Below, one piece after another: positions 27,202 to 35,747 of a stretch of DNA of 64,000 bases; the first letter of the stretch is position 1, and each line of letters begins with the position of its first letter. Position numbers and translations under genes: made by a program. Under the pieces are notes generated by a model. It worked only from the letters and a program-made list of their open reading frames with translations, ran no database searches and had not been told where the DNA came from. The stretch is taken from the NCBI RefSeq assembly GCF_024346675.1, contig NZ_AP024851.1, forward strand, positions 806,001 to 870,000. The letters run 5' to 3'. The stretch is from Photobacterium sanguinicancri (GTDB taxonomy: Bacteria > Pseudomonadota > Gammaproteobacteria > Enterobacterales > Vibrionaceae).

Positions 27202-27322
27202 AACGACCTGCCATAAAACGCCAGCAACACATTACTACAATCTTTAATTGACCACCGCAAACACTAAAGCCAATTCAGATCTAAAATGCCGAGTGTTGAT
27301 GGTCGTTTTGATGGCTTTGTTA
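27202..27322. repeat. attC site 4
   Basis: Opens AACGACCTGCCATAAAACG and closes GGTCGTTTTGATGGCTTTGTTA; arms are complementary. 121 bp, related to the subtype of sites 9, 17 and 23. Confidence 0.9.
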
Positions 27323-27339
27323 TGTTTTAATTCAGGGTG

Positions 27340-27663
27340 TTACGGGTCAATAAACACACCCCACGCTTCGCAAACACCACCGAATTCTTGAGCTAAGTCA
27401 GATGCCTTAGCTTGAGTATTGATCACTAATTCGTAGGAAAGAATGTCACTGATGGTAAATAAGACATATCCCAAACAGTCATCTTCCGGTTGATAAAATT
27501 CTAGAGCACCAAACTCACTCTGAAGAGCATTAATAGCCTTATCAGGTGGTGGCCAAGAATTAAAATCAACCATAAATTCAATTGTTGTCGGCAGTGAAAA
27601 TTCGAAACCGTCTTGATAGAGTCGATTTAAAACCTCTCCATCTGAATCATGAGGAAATTTCAT
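27340..27663 (-). CDS. RraB-like ribonuclease E regulator family protein
   Basis: 107-aa protein resembling the RraB family (regulator of RNase E activity B): the FPHDSDGEVLNRLYQDGFEF start, an Asp-rich TIEFMVDF strand, a helix AINALQSEFG, and the C-terminal EDDCLGYVLFTIS strand with a final FGGVCEAWGVF. It is the distal gene of a two-gene cassette; AAAGG precedes the ATG. If active it could bind RNase E or another partner and change RNA decay, but binding is only inferred from family likeness. Confidence 0.65.
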   Translation of the reverse strand: MKFPHDSDGEVLNRLYQDGFEFSLPTTIEFMVDFNSWPPPDKAINALQSEFGALEFYQPEDDCLGYVLFTISDILSYELVINTQAKASDLAQEFGGVCEAWGVFIDP

Positions 27664-27766
27664 ATTTACCTTTTAAAAATAATGCCTATTGGTACCCAAC
27701 ATTAAACCAGAAGAGTACTAGATGCGGATGGTTCTGTATCGAGAAATAAATAGCCCCGGTTAACAA

Positions 27767-28120
27767 TTACAGAGGTGTTACTGTTAATTTTATTTTCTTT
27801 ACTTTACTATATTCACTTTCAGAAAGGTTCAATAACTCTTCATACGGAAAGGTTGCAGATACAGCCTTGATAATTGCATTCTCAAACTCTATGCCGCCAT
27901 CATTTTCTACAACTTCAACATTTTCAAGGGCGCTTTTACTATCTAAAGACAGCTCAACCACGGCCCTCTTACCAGCAAAATTCTTATCAATCAGAAGGTT
28001 ATTCTGAATTCTATTAGTAATCCCTACCGCACAGCTATGTAGCGTTGTACATTCTTCATGTTTAGACGAACAGCCAGATACTAATAACACTATAAATACA
28101 GTAAACCAAAAAATTCTCAT
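27767..28120 (-). CDS. lipoprotein with TolA/TonB C-terminal-like domain
   Basis: 117-aa lipoprotein with lipobox LLVSGCSS (Cys17). The mature part (about 45-115) has the pattern of a TonB/TolA C-terminal domain: KRAVVELSLDSKSALENVEVVE, a small loop, then FENAIIKAVSATFPY. No membrane segment other than the signal is present. AGAGG precedes the ATG. It shares a cassette with the RraB-like gene and lies upstream of it on the same strand with about 100 bp between. Function is unknown; interaction with the Tol system is possible. Confidence 0.65.
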   Translation of the reverse strand: MRIFWFTVFIVLLVSGCSSKHEECTTLHSCAVGITNRIQNNLLIDKNFAGKRAVVELSLDSKSALENVEVVENDGGIEFENAIIKAVSATFPYEELLNLSESEYSKVKKIKLTVTPL

Positions 28121-28138
28121 AACCTACCTCTGAAACAT

Positions 28139-28236
28139 AACGTTTAACATAAGTTGCGCCACGATTAACCTACCAAGCGCACCGAACACCAAACCAAAAC
28201 CGCCGAGTTTAGAGCGTCAACTTGATGTTTTTGTTA
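28139..28236. repeat. attC site 5
   Basis: Opens AACGTTTAACATAAGTTGCG and closes CGTCAACTTGATGTTTTTGTTA, 98 bp; same subtype as site 26. Confidence 0.9.
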
Positions 28237-28984
28237 TGTTCGATCGTAATTTAATCAGCGTTGCAGAATTTGGAAACTTCAAAACGACTGATTGCGTACC
28301 TGTATAGAAAGCAACATAATCTTTATTCTGAGCAGCTAATAAACCTTCGAGAACAACTTGCCCGTTTGAGTCTATTAATTTGTGGCATTGGCTCCATTCC
28401 TCACCATTAGGAATATTACATCCATTCTCATAAAACTTTTCTAATTGGTATTTAGACACATCTTTCCCCTCTGAGTACGCTGCTTGGGGTAATAAAAACC
28501 AAAAGAAAGCAATCGATGCAAGAAACAATAAAAATGTCACACCTATGTAAGATAACCCACTAGTTAAAAAGAGAGCCTCTGTAAATCTATTATTTTTTGG
28601 CGAGATATAGTTAATCGATTTTCTAGCAATCAAAATAAATCTTGAACAATCTTTTTTATTAACATTATCCTTCTGAACCAACATTCGGTAGACGAAAACA
28701 ACAACTGCAAGAAACAATGCAATTGAAATGTAAACATTCGGAGGCAAAAAAATTAAATTTAATAGTTCTACCACTTGCGTTGCCATTTCTAGAATCATAT
28801 GACCAAACGCAAAATATGCATATACGTAAACATCATATGTGGATAATGAAAATATCGAAGAGTCAATGCCATACGATGCTAGAACCCCTTGATGAAAGTT
28901 CAAACCAACAAGATATCCAGCTGGCGCAAGTAACCCTAAAATACTTAAAATTAAACTCAACTTTGAAGATAAATTAAACTTCAT
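28217..28984 (-). CDS. cassette membrane protein, 255 aa, unknown
   Basis: Polytopic protein with about four hydrophobic helices (near 9-28, 55-75, 82-102 and 145-167) and a C-terminal domain of about 85 residues with two Cys (NGCNIPNG and SQCHKL). I do not recognise the family. GGGAG is about 12 bases upstream of the ATG. The last seven codons lie inside attC site 5, so the attC supplies the C-terminus. The IS3-family element is inserted just upstream. Confidence 0.65.
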   Translation of the reverse strand: MKFNLSSKLSLILSILGLLAPAGYLVGLNFHQGVLASYGIDSSIFSLSTYDVYVYAYFAFGHMILEMATQVVELLNLIFLPPNVYISIALFLAVVVFVYRMLVQKDNVNKKDCSRFILIARKSINYISPKNNRFTEALFLTSGLSYIGVTFLLFLASIAFFWFLLPQAAYSEGKDVSKYQLEKFYENGCNIPNGEEWSQCHKLIDSNGQVVLEGLLAAQNKDYVAFYTGTQSVVLKFPNSATLIKLRSNITKTSS

Positions 28985-29055
28985 TATTTACTTCTAACTC
29001 CCTCTAGAGCTAACATTAAGTAGAACTGGTGTACCCCACAAAAAGTAGACACCTG

Positions 29056-29798
29056 TTAACTTGCCATTTGCTCGTACTCAACTGGGCTTACATAACCCAA
29101 GGCTGAGTGCCTTCTCTTGCGGTTATAAAATACTTCGATGTACTCAAAGATACCCACCCTTGCTTCATCGAGTGACTGATAATCTTCTGCGTAGATCAGC
29201 TCAACTTTAAGTCGACTGAAGAATGATTCCATGACCGCATTGTCCCAACAGTTACCCTGGCGGCTCATGCTCGGCACGCCTCCATGCTTGCGCATGAAGT
29301 CTTGATACTTATAAGCGCGATATTGTACGCCTCGATCTGAGTGCACGATAAGTCCTTTAGGCGGACGACGCGACTTGAACGCCATTTTGAGGGCGTTTGT
29401 AATGAGTACTTCCGTCATCGTCGTATCGAGTGACCAACCGACAATACGTCGTGAATGAAGATCCAGCACTGTCGCTAAGTACAACCACTGCTTCTTCACC
29501 CAGATATAAGTAATATCGGTGACCCACTTGCGATTAGCGGTATCGGATTGAAAGTCTCTACGTAATAAATTATCGGCAACATTCGTCATCGCTGCCACAT
29601 CCTTACCGCGCCGTAACGAGCTCGATACTCAGCATACGTCCGCATGATGAGTTGCTCAAAGTGTTCACGACGCTTTGCTCGCTCGCTAGGCGAGCGCTCA
29701 AACCACCGATAGTAACCACCTCGTGAGACATCTAAAGCGCGACACATCAGGGCTATCGGATACTCATCCACATAACTTCTAATGAACTCGTACTTCAC
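29056..29798 (-). pseudogene. IS3-family OrfB transposase with internal deletion
   Basis: OrfB begins at 29798 (MKYEFIRSYVDEYPIALMCR) and its integrase part ends at 29056, with the DDE residues in WVTDITYIW, IVHSDRGVQY and NAVMESFFSRLK. At about 29590 the reading passes directly from RYGAVRMWQ to the ADNLLRRDF region: about 35-40 residues of the usual helix-turn-helix and linker are missing and the frame changes. The product would be inactive. Confidence 0.85.
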
Positions 29799-30103
29799 TC
29801 TTGCTGCTTCGCGAAGTACGCCGAGACCTTTTTTAAGAACGCCATCTCTTCTTTTAAACGCTTGTTTTCACGCTTAATTGCTCGAAGTTCTTCAGACTCT
29901 TTCTTAGAGTAATCAACACCCTCAAGGGTGTTAAACTGTTTATCAGACAACCGATTAAACTGACGCTTCCAGTTCGCGATCTGCTGGGCGCTTACGCCCA
30001 ACTCTTTGGCTACTGACGCTGCAGTTCTGTCTGGAAGTTCAGAGAGACGAACCGCTTCTTTGCGGAACTCTTCTGTGTACGCTGGATTTCGATGTTTACC
30101 CAT
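29795..30103 (-). CDS. IS3-family OrfA (helix-turn-helix)
   Basis: 102-aa OrfA with an N-terminal helix-turn-helix (YTEEFRKEAVRLSEL and SVAKELGVSAQQIANWKRQF) and a C-terminal leucine-zipper-like coiled coil (ESEELRAIKRENKRLKEEMA). It ends in a 4-bp overlap (ATGA) with the start of OrfB. It looks intact, unlike OrfB. Confidence 0.88.
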   Translation of the reverse strand: MGKHRNPAYTEEFRKEAVRLSELPDRTAASVAKELGVSAQQIANWKRQFNRLSDKQFNTLEGVDYSKKESEELRAIKRENKRLKEEMAFLKKVSAYFAKQQE

Positions 30104-30175
30104 AGTTCACCTCACAATTAGACCCTAGATCTAACTTAGTAAAGTGTCTACAAAACGTGGGGTACTCTGGAACAT

Positions 30176-30275
30176 AACGCCTTGGCATAAGGTGCGCCAA
30201 CGCTGAACTTACTAAACCAAATACACTTCAAACCAAAACCGCCGAATGTCAGGCGTCACCTTAATGCCTTTGTTA
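30176..30275. repeat. attC site 6 (R type)
   Basis: Opens AACGCCTTGGCATAAGGTGC and closes TTAATGCCTTTGTTA, 100 bp. First of the 12 R-type sites; it belongs to the R-cassette body copy 1. Confidence 0.92.
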
Positions 30276-30879
30276 CCCGGCCGTTCGACTTGGCTAAAGC
30301 AGCTTGCCTGCCATGATGAAGTGCAATTAAAGACTGCGCTGATTAAGCGCGACAAACACCCCACTAAAGGCAGACAAATTCAAAACTATAACCACGGAAA
30401 TTACTGCGCATTTACCCACAAAATAGCGGCAGCGATGAAGTTAGCACTATGGTTTATCTAGAAAAGATGAACCTGAAACGTACGCGAATACGGATAAAAA
30501 GGCTGCCCAACTAAAGCCGCTAACATCGCCCACAATTTTGCTTCTAACGGCAACCACCAAAATGTAACCACTTCCCTGCCAGCGCACCGACCACAATGTT
30601 GAAAGCGGCATTCCTCGATGATGACGCGGCAATAGCTGAGAAATTTAAGAACAGGTAAGTACGCGGAATAACAACCGCCACCGCCGAACCATGGTTAAAA
30701 CCAAATACAGAAGTTGGCGCGGTTACCAGCGAACATTCACGCAAGTCATTGAGACGTTTAAAAATAAGAAGCCGCTATGAACAAAGAATGATTCTAACTG
30801 CATACGAATTTATCTGGAATTGACCAACACACAGCGACTGCGGAGTAAAGTAAGCAAAAAGAACTCAACCTAGTCGGGT
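30276..30879. repeat. R-cassette body, copy 1
   Basis: One of 12 copies of a roughly 605-bp sequence that begins CCCGGCCGTTCGACTTGG and ends CCTAGTCGGGT, with partial inverted repeats at its ends. The minus strand keeps a 66-codon frame from 30744 (TTG start) and the plus strand a 71-codon frame from the attC; neither has a clear ribosome site. I regard the coding status as open. Confidence 0.85.
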
Positions 30880-30979
30880 AACGCCTTGGCATAAGGTGCG
30901 CCAACGCTGAACTTACAAAACCAAATACACTTCAAACCAAAACCGCCGAGTGTCAGGCGTCACATTAATGCCTTTGTTA
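30880..30979. repeat. attC site 7 (R type)
   Basis: 100 bp, same arms as site 6. It lies between two R-cassette bodies, so its stem is extended on both sides by the body ends. Confidence 0.92.
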
Positions 30980-31584
30980 CCCGGCCGTTTGACTTGGTTA
31001 AAGCAGCTTGCCTGCCATGATGAAGTGCAATTAAAAACTGTGCTGATTAAGCGCGACAAACACCCAACTAAAGGCAGACAAATTCAAAACTATAACCACT
31101 AAAATTACTGCGCGTTTACCCACAAAATAGCGGCTACGATGCTGTTAGCGCTATGGTTTACCTAGAAAAGATGAACCAGAAACATTCGCCAATATTGATA
31201 AAAAGGCAGCCCAAGCTAAAGCCGCGAACATCGACCACAAGTAGACTGTTTTCGGCAACCACCAAAATGTAACCACTTCCCTACCAACGCACCGACCACA
31301 ATATTGAAAGCGGCATTCCTCGATAATGACGCGGCAATAGCTGAGAAATTTAAGAACTGGTGAGCACGCGGAGCATCGACCGCCACGGCCGAACCATGGT
31401 TAAAACCAAATACAGAAGTTGGCGCGGTTACCAGCGAACATTCACGCAAGTCATTGAGATGTTTAAAAACAAGAAGCCGCTATAAACGAGGAGCGACTCT
31501 TACTGCATACGGATTTATCTGGAATTGACCAACTCACAACAACAGCGGAATTAGGTAAGCAAAAAGAACTCAACCAAGTCGGGT
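30980..31584. repeat. R-cassette body, copy 2
   Basis: Tandem neighbour of copy 1. The minus-strand frame reads through GGCRKQ to a stop at 31216 (77 codons) and lacks the second hydrophobic segment seen in copies 4, 5 and 10. Confidence 0.85.
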
Positions 31585-31682
31585 AACGCCTGCAATAAGG
31601 TGTGCCCCACTGAACCAACAAAACACACCAAACTCCGTACCAAAACCGCCGTGTGTAAGGCATCACCTTGATTGCCTTGTTA
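31585..31682. repeat. attC site 8
   Basis: Opens AACGCCTGCAATAAGGTG and closes CACCTTGATTGCCTTGTTA, 98 bp; subtype shared with sites 10, 11, 14 and 18. Confidence 0.92.
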
Positions 31683-32268
31683 AGTCTCTTTCGTACTGAT
31701 CAAGCTTAATTAAAAATTGAACAATAAAAGCTTGTTCGTTTTCATTTACCGTCAATGAACGTGCAAACTCAGCTTCTTGCCTAATTTCAAAACACTGTTC
31801 AACCGTTGCTCCGTTGTTACCATAAAGAATGCCTGCTGGCCATTCATGCTCACAAAATGAGAACCAATCTAGGAGACAACTGAGTAAGAGCTCTTTGCCT
31901 TCAATACGGTTGGAATCTAACTCTAAGCACTTACGGTAAAAACCCATTTCAGCTAATGAACCAAGCTCTTCAAAAGCACCTTTCGTTTGATATATGTTTT
32001 GAGCTAACTTTCCAAGCCATAGTGTCGAATCATAATGCCCTACTTCGAATCCTTTCTTTAGAGTAGGGTAAACAAGGCTTATAAAGAGTTCATGTCGAAT
32101 ACAACAATGAGTATTCTTCTCTAGCTTCGGCAGATATTCCCACACCCAAGCTCGTATTTCGTATTCGTCTTTAAACGAATTAATAAACAACTGAACCGAA
32201 TTTGCTGCCTGCTTTTTCAATCCAGAATTAAGCTCGTTTTCAAACTTTTTAAAGTACTCAATATTCAT
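31663..32268 (-). CDS. cassette protein, 201 aa, unknown, helical
   Basis: Soluble, mostly helical protein with regular aromatic spacing (FKKFENELNS, then FINSFKDEYEIRAWVWEYLPKL). I do not recognise the family. The frame is open to 32364, but ATG at 32268 has GGAAG nine bases upstream, and the longer start would lie within attC site 9. The last seven codons (ending ERDLTRQSR) are encoded inside attC site 8. Confidence 0.65.
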   Translation of the reverse strand: MNIEYFKKFENELNSGLKKQAANSVQLFINSFKDEYEIRAWVWEYLPKLEKNTHCCIRHELFISLVYPTLKKGFEVGHYDSTLWLGKLAQNIYQTKGAFEELGSLAEMGFYRKCLELDSNRIEGKELLLSCLLDWFSFCEHEWPAGILYGNNGATVEQCFEIRQEAEFARSLTVNENEQAFIVQFLIKLDQYERDLTRQSR

Positions 32269-32290
32269 AAGGTTACTTCCTTTGAGACTT

Positions 32291-32408
32291 AACGCTCGCC
32301 ATAATACGCCACAACGTATTACGATAATGTTGATAGACCACCGAAAACACCACAGCCAATTCACACCTAGAATGCCGAGCGTTGGTGGTCGTATTGATGG
32401 CTTTGTTA
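32291..32408. repeat. attC site 9
   Basis: Opens AACGCTCGCCATAATACGCC and closes GGTCGTATTGATGGCTTTGTTA, 118 bp; subtype of sites 17 and 23. Confidence 0.92.
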
Positions 32409-33143
32409 AGCCGAGTTTAACACCAGAACTCTACACCTTGGGTAATCGGTTATCATCAGCTGAGCTAAATTTTTATGTACTTTCGGTAAATCTCTTATTG
32501 AGTTTGGCAGTAAAGATAATACATCCTCTGTTGCTTGCTCTAGAGCTAGAATTTTAGTCTCTCCTAATATAGATATGGCATCATTTCTAGAAATTACGAC
32601 ATCTGTACCATATGCAGAAGATATACTATGATGATATTCATACCAAAGTTCATTTCTTTGCTGCCAGCGCTCTGACAAATTAGCAAAATTGCGTTGAACG
32701 GCGTCTACTTGAGCAAGAACCTCAGGCTTACTACCACTTAATAGAAAAATACCTTTTTCCAAATTAATTTGGTGGCTCAGTGATTGATCAAAACTAATGA
32801 CAGGTATCGTGTATGGCAACTCTTTCTCAGAGCCTCTATCAAATTGAGACAGTGTTTCAGATTGCATCTTGAGGAAAGTTATCTGCCTCTCTAAAGTGAG
32901 GAGAATGTAGTTCCCATAACTCACTTCTTCATTAATTTTTGAATTAATTTTGTCATATACCAAATGAATAAGAGTAAGTATCGCAGCGATTGCACCGCCT
33001 CCAGAAATAAAGCCACCCAATGAGTTAAGTACACTAACAAGATCTTTAGATTCGCTTGTAGCATAGGCAAAAATTACGCACGCAAAGTACACACCTAAGA
33101 TGAACCACAATACTTCTTTTATATATTGATTTAATACTCGCAA
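32406..33143 (-). CDS. cassette membrane protein, 245 aa, unknown
   Basis: Two hydrophobic helices near the N-terminus (EVLWFILGVYFACVIFAY and the Gly-rich FISGGGAIAAILTLIHLV) are followed by a helical cytoplasmic domain of about 170 residues. The start is TTG at 33143, directly after GAGGAAA, and not the ATG at 33218, which lies inside attC site 10. The stop codon TAA is the TAA of the attC site 9 end (32406-32408). Family not recognised. Confidence 0.65.
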   Translation of the reverse strand: MRVLNQYIKEVLWFILGVYFACVIFAYATSESKDLVSVLNSLGGFISGGGAIAAILTLIHLVYDKINSKINEEVSYGNYILLTLERQITFLKMQSETLSQFDRGSEKELPYTIPVISFDQSLSHQINLEKGIFLLSGSKPEVLAQVDAVQRNFANLSERWQQRNELWYEYHHSISSAYGTDVVISRNDAISILGETKILALEQATEDVLSLLPNSIRDLPKVHKNLAQLMITDYPRCRVLVLNSA

Positions 33144-33159
33144 TTTATTTCCTCGGCTT

Positions 33160-33257
33160 AACGCCTGCAATAAGGTGTGCCCCACAGAACCAACAAAGCA
33201 CACTGAACTCCATACCAAGACCGCCGAGTGTAACGCATCACCTTGATTGCTTTGTTA
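33160..33257. repeat. attC site 10
   Basis: Opens AACGCCTGCAATAAGGTG and closes CACCTTGATTGCTTTGTTA, 98 bp. Confidence 0.92.
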
Positions 33258-33270
33258 GCAGTAAATTTCA

Positions 33271-33816
33271 TCAGGAAAAAGTATTTATCAATTTTGATAT
33301 GAGCTCTTCTGGAATTTTCACGTCTGCCAGTTCAAAATCATGCGAAGTTATACGGTTTAATTTAGGTTGAACTACTCTTAGTTTTTTTATTGCATCCACA
33401 TCAATTGTTAACAACTCATTTACCATAAAGAAAGATTGATAATAATCATTATTGTGTTCTTTTAGGTTATTAACAATATCTTGGCTATTACATAGTTCAT
33501 GGATCGCAAAAATAGAAAAATAAGTAGAAACACCTTCATTTAAAAAAGTAGTTTTTTCCATTATATGAGTATCTTTATCCATTGTCGGATAAAGTAAATG
33601 ACAAACTTCATGAGCCAACTGAAAGCGAAGCTGTATTTCATCGTTTTTTGCTCTTTCGCTTAGCGAGATAGCTACATTTCCAGTATCAGGATAGTAACGA
33701 AGATGAGGTTGTTGCTGATTAAACTCAACTCCCCAATAAGTCCAATCCGAACACATTAGTCCAAACAACTTTTCTGCAGCCAGAATATACTGACTTGCAA
33801 TTTCATCTATATTCAT
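33271..33816 (-). CDS. zincin-type HExxH cassette protein, 181 aa
   Basis: 181-aa protein with a zinc-protease type helix RFQLAHEVCHLLYP (HEVCH at about residues 69-73) and a downstream NEGVSTYFSIFAIHEL that could provide the third ligand Glu. The layout resembles ImmA/IrrE-type metallopeptidases, though no helix-turn-helix partner is next to it. It has no signal peptide, so it likely acts in the cytoplasm. Substrate unknown. AAGG lies about 11 bases upstream of the ATG. Confidence 0.65.
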   Translation of the reverse strand: MNIDEIASQYILAAEKLFGLMCSDWTYWGVEFNQQQPHLRYYPDTGNVAISLSERAKNDEIQLRFQLAHEVCHLLYPTMDKDTHIMEKTTFLNEGVSTYFSIFAIHELCNSQDIVNNLKEHNNDYYQSFFMVNELLTIDVDAIKKLRVVQPKLNRITSHDFELADVKIPEELISKLINTFS

Positions 33817-33856
33817 TCAAAAATAACCTTTTATAATGAACTTACCCTTTACTGCT

Positions 33857-33954
33857 AACGCCTGCAATAAGGTGTGCCCCATTGAACCCACAAAGCACAC
33901 TGAACTCCATACTAAAACCGCCGAGTGTAAAGCATCACCTTGATTGTCTTGTTA
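33857..33954. repeat. attC site 11
   Basis: Opens AACGCCTGCAATAAGGTG and closes CACCTTGATTGTCTTGTTA, 98 bp. Confidence 0.92.
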
Positions 33955-33957
33955 GGT

Positions 33958-34926
33958 TTATTTTCCTAGAATATCTTCAGCTGTAAACTTATGATCAAGA
34001 GCATTTTCAACCAATTTCTTGTATAAGATAAATTGTTGGTTGGCATACTTCAAACCATGTAACTCTCTGATATAAAAATATTGTTCAAGGTTATTTTTGT
34101 ACAAACCAAGTAACCTATTGGCAATTTTTAACTCTCGCGTAGCTAGTGCGTATTGCTCACTTTCTGACAATGGCAAAGCTCTAAATAAATCAACGCTATA
34201 TCGCCATGGGTTCCGTTCTTGCTCATATACCCACATAGTTAAGTAACCAGAGGATTCATAGATTTTAGTAATCTCATTATCGTATTTAGGGTCGGCGATA
34301 AGAGCTGAAGTAATATCTGAAAGTGACTGAATTTTGTTACCTAACAACTTTCGAGTAGATTTGAGTATGCTGTTTGTGATTTCAGTTTGCTTCTTTATCG
34401 GGTCAAAACTGTTAGCAAACTCGATTTCTTCTGGCTCCGCTTGATAAACACAATCTTTAACTTCATGTACAAAAATAGAATCAGCGATTTCTTGCGGTAA
34501 ACATGCATCACTGTTTGCAACAAGTCTTACGCCTGCCGACTCAAACGCTTTTGCAACCAAGCGGGAGCAAAACTGCCTTTTAGCATCAAGTTTTGTAAAA
34601 ACTTTAGCGAACGCATTGGCAGCACTAACCTTGGAATATGAAGTTCCAACTTGTAAACGTGCATAAGCTATTGCTTTTTCTATTGCAACAGGATTGTCTA
34701 CTCGCACAACTTTTGCGAATCGAAGTTCATCTATTAGTAACCGTTGAATATTACTAGAATGAACCCCATAAGGGTCTGAATGAATATAGCTCGATTCACC
34801 AACATGCAAAATCGCATGTGAAAAATCTGATTTAGTAATCTTACAAATAAGCGAGCTGTTCTTTTCATTCGAGCGAGTGAGAATGATATCTCCAGGCTTC
34901 AATTTTGTTCTGTCTAATAGGTACAT
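33958..34926 (-). CDS. YiiX-like permuted papain-fold (NlpC/P60 superfamily) protein, 322 aa
   Basis: The N-terminal 150 residues match the permuted papain-like fold of YiiX/YaeF enzymes: LKPGDIILTRS at the start, the catalytic His in FSHAILHVG (about residue 37) and the catalytic Cys in QFCSRLVAKAFESAG (about residue 119). Such enzymes act as amidases or acyl hydrolases. The C-terminal 170 residues are helical and not recognised. There is no signal peptide, so a cytoplasmic target is more likely than cell wall. GGGAG stands four bases upstream of the ATG. The gene fills one cassette. Confidence 0.7.
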   Translation of the reverse strand: MYLLDRTKLKPGDIILTRSNEKNSSLICKITKSDFSHAILHVGESSYIHSDPYGVHSSNIQRLLIDELRFAKVVRVDNPVAIEKAIAYARLQVGTSYSKVSAANAFAKVFTKLDAKRQFCSRLVAKAFESAGVRLVANSDACLPQEIADSIFVHEVKDCVYQAEPEEIEFANSFDPIKKQTEITNSILKSTRKLLGNKIQSLSDITSALIADPKYDNEITKIYESSGYLTMWVYEQERNPWRYSVDLFRALPLSESEQYALATRELKIANRLLGLYKNNLEQYFYIRELHGLKYANQQFILYKKLVENALDHKFTAEDILGK

Positions 34927-34944
34927 AATACTCCCGAGAAACCT

Positions 34945-35044
34945 AACGCCTTGGCATAAGGTGCGCCAACGCTGAACTTACTAAACCAAATACACTTCAA
35001 ACCAAAACCGCCGAGTGTTAAGCGTCACATTAATGCCTTTGTTA
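34945..35044. repeat. attC site 12 (R type)
   Basis: 100 bp with arms AACGCCTTGGCATAAGG and TTAATGCCTTTGTTA. Confidence 0.92.
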
Positions 35045-35649
35045 CCCGGCCGTTCGACTTGGCTAAAGCAGCTTGCCTGCCATGATGAAATGCAATTAAA
35101 AACGGCGCTTATTAAGCGCGACAAACACCCAACTCAAGGCAGACAAATTCAAAACTATAACCACGAAAATTACTGCGCGTTTACCCACAAAATAGCGGCA
35201 ACGGTGATGTTAGCACTATGGTTTACCTAGAAAAGATGAACCAGAAACGCTCGCCGATATTGATTAAAAGGCAACCCAAACTAAAGCCGCGAACATCGCC
35301 CACAATTCTATTTCTTTCGGAAACCACCAAAATGTAACCACTTCCCTGCCAGCGAACCGACCACAATATTAAAAGCGGCTATCCTCGAAAATGGCGAGGC
35401 AATAGCTGAGAAATTTAAGAACGAGTAAGTACGAGGAGCATCAACCGCCACGGCCGAATCATGGTTAAAACCAAATACAGAAATTGGCGCGGTTACCAGC
35501 GAACATTCACGCAAGTCTTTGAGGCGTTTAAAAATAAGAAGCCGCTACAAACGATGAACGATTCTTACTGCATATGAATTTATCTGGAATTGACCAACTC
35601 ACAGCGACAGCGGAGTTAAGTACACAAAAAGAACTGAACCAAGTCGGGT
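35045..35649. repeat. R-cassette body, copy 3
   Basis: Contains the hairpin GCGCTTATTAAGCGC (35105-35119). Minus-strand frame from 35514 is 68 codons and stops after GGFRKK. Confidence 0.85.
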
Positions 35650-35747
35650 AACGCCAGCCATAAGGTGTGCCCCACTGAACCAATAAAGCGCACCGAACTC
35701 CATACCAAAACCGCCGAGTGTAAAGCATCACCTTGATGGCCTTGTTA
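35650..35747. repeat. attC site 13
   Basis: Opens AACGCCAGCCATAAGGTG and closes CACCTTGATGGCCTTGTTA, 98 bp; arms have changed together relative to site 10 (GCAAT/ATTGC to GCCAT/ATGGC). Confidence 0.92.

Larger units (their letters stand above)
29030..30166 (-). mobile_element. IS3-family element, internally deleted
   Basis: Imperfect terminal inverted repeats (left TGTACCCCACAAAAAGTAGA, right read inward AGTACCCCACGTTTTGTAGA) bound 1137 bp, flanked by CTGG on both sides (29026-29029 and 30167-30170), a likely 4-bp target duplication. It lies 9 bp from the core of attC site 6. Confidence 0.88.

Noticed and set aside
30246..30461. Plus-strand 71-codon frame recurring in many R-cassettes (HDEMQLKTALIKRDKH type)
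   Set aside because: It begins inside the attC, has no ribosome site, and is the same stretch as a conserved structured region. I leave it out as a gene but mention it in the R-cassette entries.
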